DNA of 64,000 bases from JADJSS01 sp046329815 (GTDB taxonomy: Bacteria > Bacteroidota > Bacteroidia > Chitinophagales > JADIYW01): contig JAXLTY010000001.1 in the NCBI GenBank assembly GCA_046329815.1, positions 620,001-684,000 on the forward strand, written 5' to 3'. Positions 1-8,287 of the stretch are shown one piece after another. A program made the translations under genes and the position numbers. Below the pieces are notes generated by a model. It was given only the letters and a program-made list of their open reading frames with translations. It did no database searches and was not told the DNA's origin. Position 1 is the first letter of the stretch; each line of letters starts with the position of its first letter.

Positions 1-174
1 ACCTGACGAAAATTCATTTTCTTCAATTGCATTCATCGGTGAACCGTGACCAACAAAAAGAACAGGCATTGTTTCATCCTGTTCGTTTAAGTCGTCAGTT
101 ATCCTTTTAAATGAGCTTAGTGTCGTCATTGTACTTAAACCGATTAATGATTTTATAAAGTCTTTTCGTTGCAT
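1..174 (-). CDS. 4,5-DOPA dioxygenase extradiol-like protein, N-terminal part (runs off the left edge)
   Basis: The first 58 codons are visible and continue past base 1. They hold a polar N-terminus with a hydrophobic, possibly Tat/Sec-like stretch, then the segment PVLFVGHGSPMNAIEEN (about residues 37-53). This is the opening strand and metal-ligand His of class III extradiol ring-cleavage dioxygenases of the YgiD/DODA type, which open catechol-like rings. The ATG at 174 overlaps by one base the TAA of the upstream DoxX gene, so the two are probably co-transcribed and translationally coupled. The divergent HxlR regulator is a common neighbour for quinone/aromatic-stress genes. Substrate is unknown, and the catalytic C-terminal part is outside the window. 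Confidence 0.8.
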   Translation of the reverse strand, partial: MQRKDFIKSLIGLSTMTTLSSFKRITDDLNEQDETMPVLFVGHGSPMNAIEENEFSSG

Positions 175-542
175 TAATTGTTGCTCAATTTTTTCTGATA
201 ATAAATGTACGAAATTAGCAGAATCACTAAAAATGCAAGCGGCATAATCGCGATTGAAATTGGATCACTGCTGGAAACATGCGCAATAAATGCAGACACA
301 AATGTGATAATAAAACCAGAATATGCAAATTCTTTTACTTGTTTAGGAAATACAGGAATTAATAAAATCAAAGCACCTAAAATTTTGGCAACTGCTAATT
401 CGATTCTGAAATAATTTGGAAAGCCCAAATGTACAAATCCGGCTTTCATTTCTTCGTTTGTGAAATAGTTGTAGGCGCTGAATAGCATCATTAGGGAAAC
501 AATTGCTGTGGTTGTCCAATAGATAATTTTGTTCTTTTGCAT
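174..542 (-). CDS. DoxX-family membrane protein
   Basis: 122 residues with four predicted membrane helices (about 8-25, 45-64, 72-90, 95-115), the size and layout of DoxX-like small membrane proteins. The motif FVHLGFPNYFRIELAVAKI matches the conserved helix-loop of the DoxX_2 group. The molecular function of the group is not settled; members often accompany oxidoreductases or thiol/quinone stress genes. It is the first gene of a minus-strand operon whose second gene (the extradiol dioxygenase) starts in its stop codon. It is divergent from an HxlR regulator with palindromes in the gap, so control by that regulator is likely. Confidence 0.75.
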   Translation of the reverse strand: MQKNKIIYWTTTAIVSLMMLFSAYNYFTNEEMKAGFVHLGFPNYFRIELAVAKILGALILLIPVFPKQVKEFAYSGFIITFVSAFIAHVSSSDPISIAIMPLAFLVILLISYIYYQKKLSNN

Positions 543-586
543 GTTATAAAAAATTTAATTGTTAAAATTATTTGTTAATGCAAAAT

Positions 587-604
587 TATAGTACATTTAC
601 TATA
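587..604. promoter_or_regulatory. Imperfect operator-like inverted repeat in HxlR/DoxX intergenic region
   Basis: TATAGT and ACTATA are separated by 6 bases, an inverted repeat lying just upstream of the DoxX gene start (542). The same half-site recurs in the 18-bp palindrome at 634-651. HxlR-type regulators bind dyad-symmetric sites in such divergent gaps; assignment as an operator is inference. Confidence 0.5.
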
Positions 605-633
605 CAAATTATAGCAGTATATAAAAGTATAGC

Positions 634-651
634 ACTATACAATTGTATAGT
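634..651. promoter_or_regulatory. Perfect 18-bp palindrome, candidate HxlR operator
   Basis: ACTATACAATTGTATAGT reads the same on both strands. It sits 64 bp before the HxlR start codon and 91 bp before the divergent DoxX start, and shares ACTATA/TATAGT half-sites with 587-604. A dimeric winged-helix repressor bound here could control both transcripts. Confidence 0.6.
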
Positions 652-714
652 TTCAATAAAATAAGTTATAAAGCAATCAAATTGTAAGTATTTTTACAGT
701 ATAAATGGAGGAAT

Positions 715-1074
715 ATGCGTAAGAAAATAACTATACACGACATCAAAAGCTGTTCATCATCATTTGTTTTGGCTATTAATGACACATTGAATGTGATCAA
801 CGGAAAATGGAAATTACCGATTATCGGTTCTTTAATGTATGGCAAAAAACGATTTACAGAGTTACAAAAAAGTATTCCGAAAATCACACCAAGAATGTTG
901 TCTAAAGAACTCAAAGAGCTGGAAATAAATGGTGTAATTACCAGAACTGTTTATGACAGCATTCCTGTAATTGTAGAATATGATTTAACAAAATCAGGAA
1001 AGTCGTTGAATATTTTCTTAGAACCTATGGTAGAATGGGGTTTGCAGCACCGTAAGGCGATCATGAAGAAGTAA
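715..1074 (+). CDS. HxlR-family winged-helix transcriptional regulator
   Basis: 119 residues, the usual length of HxlR proteins. The winged helix covers about residues 28-105 and includes NGKWKLPIIGSL, KRFTELQ and KITPRMLSKELKELE, the classic HxlR signature (helix 2, recognition helix), followed by a beta-wing. Two cysteine-region residues near the N-terminus (KSCSSSF) lie where redox-sensing members such as YodB/HypR have their reactive Cys, but this is only positional. A GGAGG sequence precedes the ATG, an unusually strong Shine-Dalgarno for this genome. It is divergent from the DoxX/dioxygenase operon, with palindromic candidate operators between them. Confidence 0.9.
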   Translation: MRKKITIHDIKSCSSSFVLAINDTLNVINGKWKLPIIGSLMYGKKRFTELQKSIPKITPRMLSKELKELEINGVITRTVYDSIPVIVEYDLTKSGKSLNIFLEPMVEWGLQHRKAIMKK

Positions 1075-1075
1075 C

Positions 1076-2587
1076 TCATTCTTTCGTCAGAACACCGTAA
1101 CTATATACACTTTCCAATAAATTTTCCTGCAAATTTTCTTTATTAAAGATATAATTACTTGCTATTGCGCCTGAAGTGTAAGCAGCTTCCATGAGCATAG
1201 ATGGAACAGGCAGTTTGACCCAATCACCAGCTAAAAATAAATTAGGAATTTCTGTTTTCAGAGTTGGTCTGTTTTTATATTGGTTTAAATGAAACGCCGG
1301 AAAATCATCTCGATGCTGAAAATATTCATGTTTGATTATCATACCTTTTAATTCAGGAAAATAATGGTACATTTCGTTTAATAGTTGTTGCTTGATTTGT
1401 GCATCATCTTTTAGATCATCAGGTAAGGAATAAGAATGTAATTCAAAAATTCCGCCATTATTCTTTTTGCTCCATGTCGCCGATTCTTTTTCCATGTTAT
1501 GATAAAAAGTAATACTGTCCAGGCATTTTAATCTGTCAGTAAATACAAAATAAGGCAAATCTTTATTGGTTTCAAATGTATCTGTCCAGATTCTCAAAAC
1601 AGCATACCTGTCAGTACATTTCAGCTCTTTGAAGTTATTTTGCAAATTAGGAAACTGATCTAACCCAATTGAATTTTCAATTAACGGTTTAGCGTGTTTT
1701 GCATCCAAACTTAAAATACAATAATCAAAGGTTTCATTCTGAATAATAAACTTTTCATTATCATATTCCAATTTGTCGATTGCAGTATTTTGTTTAATTT
1801 TTCCATTATGCTTCAGAATAAAATCTTCTGTTGGTTTCAGAAAAGTATGTTCAAAATCATCATTCAATACATCATAAATTAAACCATCATCATTGCTTAA
1901 AAAATAAAAATGAAATCCTTTGATCAGTTCAGCTAAACTCATTTTATGCGGCTCTGCAAAGAACGCACGCGCAAAACTATTAAACACTAAACGCATATGG
2001 CTTGGCATCATGGTTTGTTTTGCAAATGTTTCAAAACTTACGCTATCATATTTTTCAAAGGTTTTTGTTGGATGAAAACGTAATAATTTCAAAAATGAAA
2101 TGGACAATGGATTGATAAACGTAAAGAAGTTCACCACACCTTTTTTTCGTAAATCCAAAATATTCAAACCTGGTGTGTTGTCGATGCCAACAAAACCTTG
2201 CTGTTTGCCATTTTGGTAAAAAATTACATAGTCAGAAATTGGAATCAGATGTTTGTACACATCTATCTTTTTCATAAAATTTCTTAGATTATAATATTGC
2301 CGAAAAAATGCATGAAAGCCGTGTTCAACTTGTAATGTTTCACCGTTACTTTCAAACTTCCAAGAGCCTACTTTTCCACCTAAATAATTATTCTTTTCAA
2401 ACAAGGTTACATCAAAGCCACGTTCTGCTAAATTTGCAGCCGCACTTAAACCAGCAATTCCAGCACCAATAATTGCTACTTTTTTTTGTATAGTAACATT
2501 TTTAGGCAAACTCGAATCAATAGTATTTATTGCTACTTTGTAGTTTTTTAGTTTTGATTTTATTTTTGATCGTAACCAGTTTTTCAT
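1076..2587 (-). CDS. crtU: CrtU-like carotenoid beta-ring desaturase/methyltransferase
   Basis: 503-residue FAD-dependent amine-oxidase-fold protein. The dinucleotide motif GAGIAG is at residues 41-46 and the C-terminal FAD motif is NLFLAGDWVKLP. HGFHAFFRQYYN (89-100), SLAELIKGFHFYFL and the RxWTD and ELHSYS segments are diagnostic of the CrtU/CruE group rather than CrtI or CrtD. These enzymes desaturate the beta-ionone ring and shift a C-1 methyl to give aromatic phi or chi rings (chlorobactene, isorenieratene). Last gene of a minus-strand crtD-cruF-Rieske-crtU operon; a 33-bp palindrome lies between it and the Rieske gene. Product identity (mono- or diaromatic) cannot be read from sequence. 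Confidence 0.82.
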   Translation of the reverse strand: MKNWLRSKIKSKLKNYKVAINTIDSSLPKNVTIQKKVAIIGAGIAGLSAAANLAERGFDVTLFEKNNYLGGKVGSWKFESNGETLQVEHGFHAFFRQYYNLRNFMKKIDVYKHLIPISDYVIFYQNGKQQGFVGIDNTPGLNILDLRKKGVVNFFTFINPLSISFLKLLRFHPTKTFEKYDSVSFETFAKQTMMPSHMRLVFNSFARAFFAEPHKMSLAELIKGFHFYFLSNDDGLIYDVLNDDFEHTFLKPTEDFILKHNGKIKQNTAIDKLEYDNEKFIIQNETFDYCILSLDAKHAKPLIENSIGLDQFPNLQNNFKELKCTDRYAVLRIWTDTFETNKDLPYFVFTDRLKCLDSITFYHNMEKESATWSKKNNGGIFELHSYSLPDDLKDDAQIKQQLLNEMYHYFPELKGMIIKHEYFQHRDDFPAFHLNQYKNRPTLKTEIPNLFLAGDWVKLPVPSMLMEAAYTSGAIASNYIFNKENLQENLLESVYSYGVLTKE

Positions 2588-2599
2588 ATAATTTAGATT

Positions 2600-2632
2600 A
2601 ACTTTTCTAAAGTTTAAAACTTTAGAAAAGTT
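2600..2632. repeat. 33-bp perfect palindrome between the Rieske and crtU genes
   Basis: Two 16-bp arms (AACTTTTCTAAAGTTT and its complement) flank a single A at 2616. It overlaps the stop codon of the Rieske gene and ends 13 bases before the crtU start. It could form a long AT-rich hairpin that stabilises the upstream message or attenuates crtU. The core AAAGTTTnAAACTTT recurs in other gaps of this window. Confidence 0.75.
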
Positions 2633-3617
2633 ATTGATTAATAGTTTTTCGTTTCCATAATTTCATAAACTCAAATGTTACTTCATCTGATTTTATTAAA
2701 AGATCCGACTTTCCTGTTTCTTGTCGAATACGCTTATTATTTTCCAAAAATGCAATGTCTTCTTGCACAATTTTTATCGATTTATTCAACATAAATTGTT
2801 TGGCAAATGGCAATGGCAAAAATCCTAAAATATTTTTCCATAACGTAACCTGACACATACAAACCGTATTTTCATCCACCTGATAAAAATGCTCATAAAT
2901 CACCATATGCCTGTCTTTGAAACGAATATCTAATTTGGAAATATTCGGAAACCAAAACCCAAAATGCGTTTCTACTTTTTTATTATTACCAAAATAAATG
3001 CGTTCAAAAATACTTCTATCATTATCACGAAAATATTGACCAATTAAAGAATGTTCATCGACCTTTACATTGAACTCTATTTTTTCATCTTTCAACGCAC
3101 CCATCATTCCTTTTATAGAATTTCGATGCACATGATTGATATGATAAGCATCAAACAAACTTTCGGCAACCAACTGCAGATCAGCATTGATAAAATGATA
3201 ATTATACACCATTGGATAGGCATCCATTTCATGCATTGGTGGAATTAATGAAGCATCTATTTTCCGCTCATCACCTATCCAAATCCAAACAGATTTATAT
3301 TTTATTTCAACAGTATATTTTTTAATTTTTGCGGACACAGGAATGCGCTCATCAGCAGGCAACGATGGCACCAGTACACACTTTCCTTCACAATTATATT
3401 CCCAACCGTGATAGCCGCATTTCAGATTTTCACCTTGCACATAACCTAAAGAAAGATTGACATTGCGATGGCAACATCTGTCTTCTACAACGCCTATTTT
3501 TCCAGAAGCTGATTTGAAAACAACAATTTCTTCGCCACAAATTTTCTTTTTAAGCGGATTCTGATGTTTCAATTCATCCAAAAAACAAGCGAGATACCAT
3601 TGGTTTTTTATATACAT
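2631..3617 (-). CDS. Rieske non-heme iron oxygenase in the carotenoid operon
   Basis: 328 residues. The N-terminal Rieske [2Fe-2S] domain has ligands C48-H50 and C67-H70 (CGYHGW). The catalytic domain has D156-x2-H159-x4-H164 (DAYHINHVH), the mononuclear iron motif of vanillate-demethylase-type ring/methyl oxygenases. Family members hydroxylate or oxidise methyl and ring carbons using an external reductase. It lies between cruF (37 bp away) and crtU, so it probably acts on the carotenoid. In cyanobacteria CruE (CrtU-like) works with CruH to make the dicarboxylated aromatic synechoxanthin, so oxidation of a ring methyl is a reasonable hypothesis here. Substrate not proven. Confidence 0.85.
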   Translation of the reverse strand: MYIKNQWYLACFLDELKHQNPLKKKICGEEIVVFKSASGKIGVVEDRCCHRNVNLSLGYVQGENLKCGYHGWEYNCEGKCVLVPSLPADERIPVSAKIKKYTVEIKYKSVWIWIGDERKIDASLIPPMHEMDAYPMVYNYHFINADLQLVAESLFDAYHINHVHRNSIKGMMGALKDEKIEFNVKVDEHSLIGQYFRDNDRSIFERIYFGNNKKVETHFGFWFPNISKLDIRFKDRHMVIYEHFYQVDENTVCMCQVTLWKNILGFLPLPFAKQFMLNKSIKIVQEDIAFLENNKRIRQETGKSDLLIKSDEVTFEFMKLWKRKTINQ

Positions 3618-3654
3618 ATGCGGATGTGTAACAAGATAAAAATTAGTTTGTTTA

Positions 3655-4305
3655 TTATCTCAATAAAAAATTCAAAATACCAAAAAATAAAAACTGTATC
3701 ACTAAAACAACTTTCGCAAAGTTATTTTCCGGCTTTTTATTTATTATTCTAAAAAACAAAAACAAGACAAATGACAATATAAACCATGCAATATAATTTT
3801 GTAATGGAGCGATATTATTTTGCCATTGCCAAAAATCCAGTTTTATTGCAATTGGTTCAATTAATAAATCTAACAACGTCATTGTTGCTGCTGCAATGAA
3901 ACTAAATAGAAATAAATTACTGATTTTATTGAAAGATACTGCAATACAATAGATTAATAGTAACCAATTCAAACCCATTGTTAGCGGTACGTCAAATACT
4001 TTAAAACCTAGTGTTTTGCCGTAATAATAGCTTCCAAATACAACTTGTGTTTTAACACCAAGCACTTCAATAAAAAATCCAAATAAAAAAATAAAAAAAA
4101 GTGTCGAAATGAATTTTAAATTCCAGTTTTTATGAAAGATAAAAGTAAAGAACGTTGTAACTATTAAATTAATTGGTGTAAGTTTTAAGAATAACAATTG
4201 CTGTTTACCGTTAGTACAACAAATTCCACAAACACCAACGATGTAAATTACAATGATGTTGAAAACAAAAATCTTGAATACATTATTTCTGAGGAATGAG
4301 ATCAT
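3655..4305 (-). CDS. cruF: CruF-type carotenoid 1,2-hydratase family membrane protein (DUF422)
   Basis: 216 residues with about seven hydrophobic helices. Conserved segments are FIEVLGVKTQVVFGSYYYG, VPLTMGLNWLLL and LLIEPIAIKLDFWQW, the signature of the DUF422/CruF family (bacterial carotenoid 1',2'-hydratases). These add water to the psi end of gamma-carotene or related acyclic ends. I chose the ATG at 4305 (MISFLRNN), which overlaps the end of crtD by 23 bases; a GTG eight codons upstream is the alternative. Position after crtD and before the Rieske gene suggests hydration and 3',4'-desaturation of the non-cyclised end. Confidence 0.82.
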   Translation of the reverse strand: MISFLRNNVFKIFVFNIIVIYIVGVCGICCTNGKQQLLFLKLTPINLIVTTFFTFIFHKNWNLKFISTLFFIFLFGFFIEVLGVKTQVVFGSYYYGKTLGFKVFDVPLTMGLNWLLLIYCIAVSFNKISNLFLFSFIAAATMTLLDLLIEPIAIKLDFWQWQNNIAPLQNYIAWFILSFVLFLFFRIINKKPENNFAKVVLVIQFLFFGILNFLLR

Positions 4306-5794
4306 CGACAATTTTTGCTGATAAAACACTTAACGGAATGCCGCCGCCTGGATGCACGCTGCCTCCACAAAAATACAAACCTTTTATTTTACTGCTGAAA
4401 TTGGAATGGCGTAAAAACGCAGCGAATTTATTATTGGAGCTGTTTCCATAAAGCGAACCTTGCCACGATAAATTTCTTGTTTCAATAATTCGCGGCTCCA
4501 ACACATCTTCTACTTCAATCAATGACTCAATATCTTCATTCAAGATTCGGCTCAATTTTGCGATTATATTTTTTCTTGCATTGGCAATCATAGTGTCCCA
4601 ATCTTGTCCGGTATGCGGCGGCGTGTTGATCATTACAAACCAGTTTTCGCAACCTGGCGGCGCATCTTCCTTTTCATATTTCGACGTAATATTTATATAG
4701 ATGGTTAAATCTTCTGCTAAATTTTGCTCTTTAAAAAACTTATCAAATTCGTGCTTGTAATCTTTACTAAAAAAGATATTATGCAAACCTAATTCAGGGA
4801 ATTCCTTTTTGATGCCTAAATAAAAAACCAAAGCAGACAAGGCACGCGGCTGATTCAATGTCTTTTCAGGATGCTTTTCGTTCGGTAATAATTTACGGTA
4901 AGTATAAGCAACATCCATATTGCTGACAACCAAATCAAACGGCATGAATTCGTTTTTGCTTTTATCAATATGCTTGTTATCGATACGTTCGACTTGATTA
5001 AATACCAAGCCAGTTACTTTCTTGTTTTCGACTTTAATTTCATTCACTTTAGTATTAAAATGAAATTGCACACCTAATTCAACCGCTAAATGATACACTG
5101 AACGCGAAATAGAAACCATGCCGCCTTTTGGAAAGAATGCGCCAATGTTATGCTCTAAATGTGGAATCACATTCAATGTTCCAGGTGCTTCGTACGGATT
5201 GGAACCATTGTACGTTGCGAAGCGATCAAAATATTGCGTCAGTTTTAGATTCTTGAATTTCTTTGCATTAATGTCGTGCATCGTTGTAAATAAATTCAAC
5301 GTTTTTAGATTAGCACTGATCTTCATTAAATCAAAAAAAGAAAAATTTTCATAGTGATGAATCGATTGATGCAAAAATGTATCTGATGTTAATTCGTATA
5401 GTTTTCTGCTGTTATCAAAATGCTGTAAAATGTCATTTTTATTTCCATTCAATTGCATTGCCATTTCATCTGCTGATTTTTCAGCACTTGCATACGTTTT
5501 ATAACGCGTACCATCTTCATAAAAATAATGCGTGATTGTGTCTAGCTTTTTATAAGGACAATAATCGGAAAACTTTTTTCCTGCAGTTGCAAACAAATCT
5601 TCCAAATATTGCGGCATCGTAAACAAACTAGGTCCGGCATCAAACCGATAATTTCCGACCGTTATTTCGCATAATTTTCCACCTGGATAACTGTTTGCTT
5701 CAAACACATGTACTTCATAACCGCGTGCAGCCATACGCACTGCGCTCGACAAACCGGCAATTCCGCTGCCGATTATACCTACTTTTTTGCTCAT
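4283..5794 (-). CDS. crtD: CrtD-like carotenoid 3,4-desaturase (phytoene-desaturase family)
   Basis: 503 residues from the ATG at 5794 (MSKKVGIIGSGIAG); a GTG two codons earlier is possible. FAD-binding GSGIAG near residue 10, FDAGPSLFTMP and the C-terminal GLYFCGGSVHPGGGIPL place it among CrtI/CrtD desaturases. It differs clearly from the CrtI encoded divergently and matches the group that desaturates 1-hydroxycarotenoids at C-3,4. Being translationally overlapped with a CruF hydratase supports CrtD, since CruF and CrtD act on the same psi end. First gene of the minus-strand operon; shares a 167-bp divergent gap with crtI. Confidence 0.78.
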   Translation of the reverse strand: MSKKVGIIGSGIAGLSSAVRMAARGYEVHVFEANSYPGGKLCEITVGNYRFDAGPSLFTMPQYLEDLFATAGKKFSDYCPYKKLDTITHYFYEDGTRYKTYASAEKSADEMAMQLNGNKNDILQHFDNSRKLYELTSDTFLHQSIHHYENFSFFDLMKISANLKTLNLFTTMHDINAKKFKNLKLTQYFDRFATYNGSNPYEAPGTLNVIPHLEHNIGAFFPKGGMVSISRSVYHLAVELGVQFHFNTKVNEIKVENKKVTGLVFNQVERIDNKHIDKSKNEFMPFDLVVSNMDVAYTYRKLLPNEKHPEKTLNQPRALSALVFYLGIKKEFPELGLHNIFFSKDYKHEFDKFFKEQNLAEDLTIYINITSKYEKEDAPPGCENWFVMINTPPHTGQDWDTMIANARKNIIAKLSRILNEDIESLIEVEDVLEPRIIETRNLSWQGSLYGNSSNNKFAAFLRHSNFSSKIKGLYFCGGSVHPGGGIPLSVLSAKIVDDLIPQK

Positions 5795-5961
5795 AAACAC
5801 TATATAAACTCTTAAACAGTCATTTTGTTTAATAAAAATTTAAAAAAAATACCTTTTATCAAACATCAAATAAAAATATTCAACAATCGAGCAATAAAGT
5901 TCCAGTATCTTAAACAATAAGACTTAATTTGTGTTTGTAGATAAATAAATTTTAAAATTTA

Positions 5962-7440
5962 GTGAGTAAAAAGGTTCTAATCATTGGGTCAGGTTTAGGA
6001 AGTCTGGCTACAGCTTTGCGGCTGACCAAGCACGGCTATCAGGTAGAAATAGTTGAAAAACACCATCAGGCAGGTGGCCGATTAAATCAGTTAAAAAAAG
6101 ATGGTTTTACGTTTGATGTTGGTCCGTCGTTCTTTAGCATGAGTTATGAGTTTACAGAATTGTTTGATTACTGCAACATTCCAAATCCATTGCAAATGAA
6201 TGAACTCAATCCTGTTTATACCGTTTATTTTGCTGACAAAAAAGATCCTTATTTCATTTATAAAGAGCTTGACAAATTAGCGCAGGAATTTTCAAAAATT
6301 GAAGAAAATTTTGAAGTTAAAGCAAAAAAATATCTAAAGAAAGCAGCAGAACTTTTTCATGATACGGAACACGTTATCATCAAAAGAAATTACGACAACC
6401 TATTTCAGTATGCATTAGCATTAACAACTGTTCCGATGAAACATTCGCCTTTATTGGTGCGTTCGATGTGGACACAATTGGAAAAGCATTTTGACTCGAA
6501 TGATGTGAAAGTTATTTTTTCATTAGTTGCATTTTTTTTAGGTTCAACACCATTCGACACGCCGGCAGTTTATAGCTTATTAAATTATACTGAATTGCAA
6601 CACGATGGTTATTGGAATATAAAAGGTGGCATGTATAAAATTGTTGAAGAAATTCAAAAAATACTTATAAATCGTGATGTAAAATTTCATTTTAATACCG
6701 AAATTGTAAGTATCAAAACTAGTGGAAAAAATATTGACTATTTTGTAGATCAGAACGGCAAACAATGGAATGCAGATATCTATGTCTGCAATTCAGATGC
6801 TGCTGCTTTCAGAGGAAAAGTGTTGCAAAGAAAAAATTTCAGCAAAGAAAAATTAGATAAAAAACACTGGACATTAGCGCCATTTACCATTTATCTTGGT
6901 GTGAAAGGAAAAATAAAGCATCTGCATCATCATAATTACTTTTTAGGAACGAATTTTAAAGAATACGCTGATAATATTTTTAAACTTTCTGTCAATCCTG
7001 AAAAACCTTATTACTATGTAAACGTTTCATCTAAATCAAATGATGATTGCGCTCCTGAAGGTTGTGAAAATTTGTTCATACTTTGTCCGGTTCCGGATCG
7101 TCGTTACAAATATGACTGGAGCGACAGAGAAGAACTCGCCAACAATATTTTAAAAGATTTGTCTAAAAGAATAGATTTTGATTTGATAGAAAACAGAATA
7201 ACGCAAACCATTTATGCGCCTGATGACTGGGAAAATATGTTCAATTTATATCAAGGTTCAGGTTTGGGCTTGGCGCATGGATTAAATCAGGTTGCAGCAA
7301 TGCGTCCAAAAAACAAAGACGAAGAATTCAACAATTTATATTACGTTGGTGCAAGCACTATTCCTGGAACAGGTTTGCCTATCGTAGTAATTGGATCAAA
7401 ATTAGTAACCGAAAGAATTTTAGAAGATGGAAAAAGATAG
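5962..7440 (+). CDS. crtI: Phytoene desaturase CrtI
   Basis: 492 residues. N-terminal FAD motif GSGLGSLATAL, then TFDVGPSFFSM, and C-terminal NLYYVGASTIPGTGLP are typical of CrtI, which converts phytoene to lycopene. The start is GTG (GTGAGTAAA), supported by alignment of MSKKVLIIGSG with the usual N-terminus and the lack of an upstream alternative. The last 14 bases overlap crtB, so the pair is translationally coupled. First gene of the plus-strand carotenoid operon. Confidence 0.92.
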   Translation: MSKKVLIIGSGLGSLATALRLTKHGYQVEIVEKHHQAGGRLNQLKKDGFTFDVGPSFFSMSYEFTELFDYCNIPNPLQMNELNPVYTVYFADKKDPYFIYKELDKLAQEFSKIEENFEVKAKKYLKKAAELFHDTEHVIIKRNYDNLFQYALALTTVPMKHSPLLVRSMWTQLEKHFDSNDVKVIFSLVAFFLGSTPFDTPAVYSLLNYTELQHDGYWNIKGGMYKIVEEIQKILINRDVKFHFNTEIVSIKTSGKNIDYFVDQNGKQWNADIYVCNSDAAAFRGKVLQRKNFSKEKLDKKHWTLAPFTIYLGVKGKIKHLHHHNYFLGTNFKEYADNIFKLSVNPEKPYYYVNVSSKSNDDCAPEGCENLFILCPVPDRRYKYDWSDREELANNILKDLSKRIDFDLIENRITQTIYAPDDWENMFNLYQGSGLGLAHGLNQVAAMRPKNKDEEFNNLYYVGASTIPGTGLPIVVIGSKLVTERILEDGKR

Positions 7441-8278
7441 CATTAATCTATATCATCAATCTTGCATAGAATGCAGCGAACTCATTACGAAGAATTATTC
7501 GACTTCATTTTCGTTAGGCATTCGTGTCTTCGATAAAGAATTCAGAAATCCAATTTATGGAATTTATGGTTTTGTACGCTTTGCTGATGAAATTGTAGAT
7601 ACGTTTCATCAACACGACAAAAAAGAATTGCTGGATGATTTCCGTAATGAAACATTCAAAGCAATTATACAAAAAATCAGTTTAAATCCTGTGTTGCACA
7701 GTTTTCAGTTAGTAGTCAATGAATTTGAAATTGAGCACCAGTTGATTGTTGACTTTTTAGATTCTATGGAAATGGATTTATATAAAACAACGTATGAAAG
7801 CAAAGAACTATACAATAAATATATTTATGGTTCGGCTGAAGTGGTTGGTTTGATGTGCTTGCAGGTTTTCAGTAAAAAAGATAAAAAGCTATTTGCGCAA
7901 TTGACACCTTATGCTAAAAGCTTAGGTGCAGCTTTCCAAAAAATAAATTTCTTGCGCGATATGAATAGCGATTTAGAAGAACGTGGTCGGATTTATTTTC
8001 CAGGAATTGATTTAACGCATTTCGATGAACATACCAAACAAGAAATTTTAAAAGACATTCAACACGATTTTGACGAAGCGTTGATTGGAATTAAGTTGTT
8101 GCCAAAAGGTGCGCGTCGTGGTGTTTATTTGGCATATGTTTATTACTTAAATTTATTCAAAAATATCAAAAAAGCATCCATCGAAAAAATATTACAAGAA
8201 CGAATTCGTGTGAGTGATAAAAGAAAAGCTTATCTACTGATGAATACGATGGTAAAAAATCAATTTAATTTGTTGTAA
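7427..8278 (+). CDS. crtB: Phytoene synthase CrtB
   Basis: 283 residues with the squalene/phytoene synthase fold. The two aspartate-rich motifs are DEIVD (54-58) and DMNSD (178-182), binding the Mg-diphosphates of geranylgeranyl diphosphate. FQKINFLRDM and ERGRIYFP flank the second motif as in CrtB. It condenses two GGPP into phytoene, the entry step of the pathway. Overlaps crtI by 14 bases and is followed after 9 bases by the cyclase gene. Confidence 0.93.
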   Translation: MEKDSINLYHQSCIECSELITKNYSTSFSLGIRVFDKEFRNPIYGIYGFVRFADEIVDTFHQHDKKELLDDFRNETFKAIIQKISLNPVLHSFQLVVNEFEIEHQLIVDFLDSMEMDLYKTTYESKELYNKYIYGSAEVVGLMCLQVFSKKDKKLFAQLTPYAKSLGAAFQKINFLRDMNSDLEERGRIYFPGIDLTHFDEHTKQEILKDIQHDFDEALIGIKLLPKGARRGVYLAYVYYLNLFKNIKKASIEKILQERIRVSDKRKAYLLMNTMVKNQFNLL

Positions 8279-8287
8279 TATTGATTC

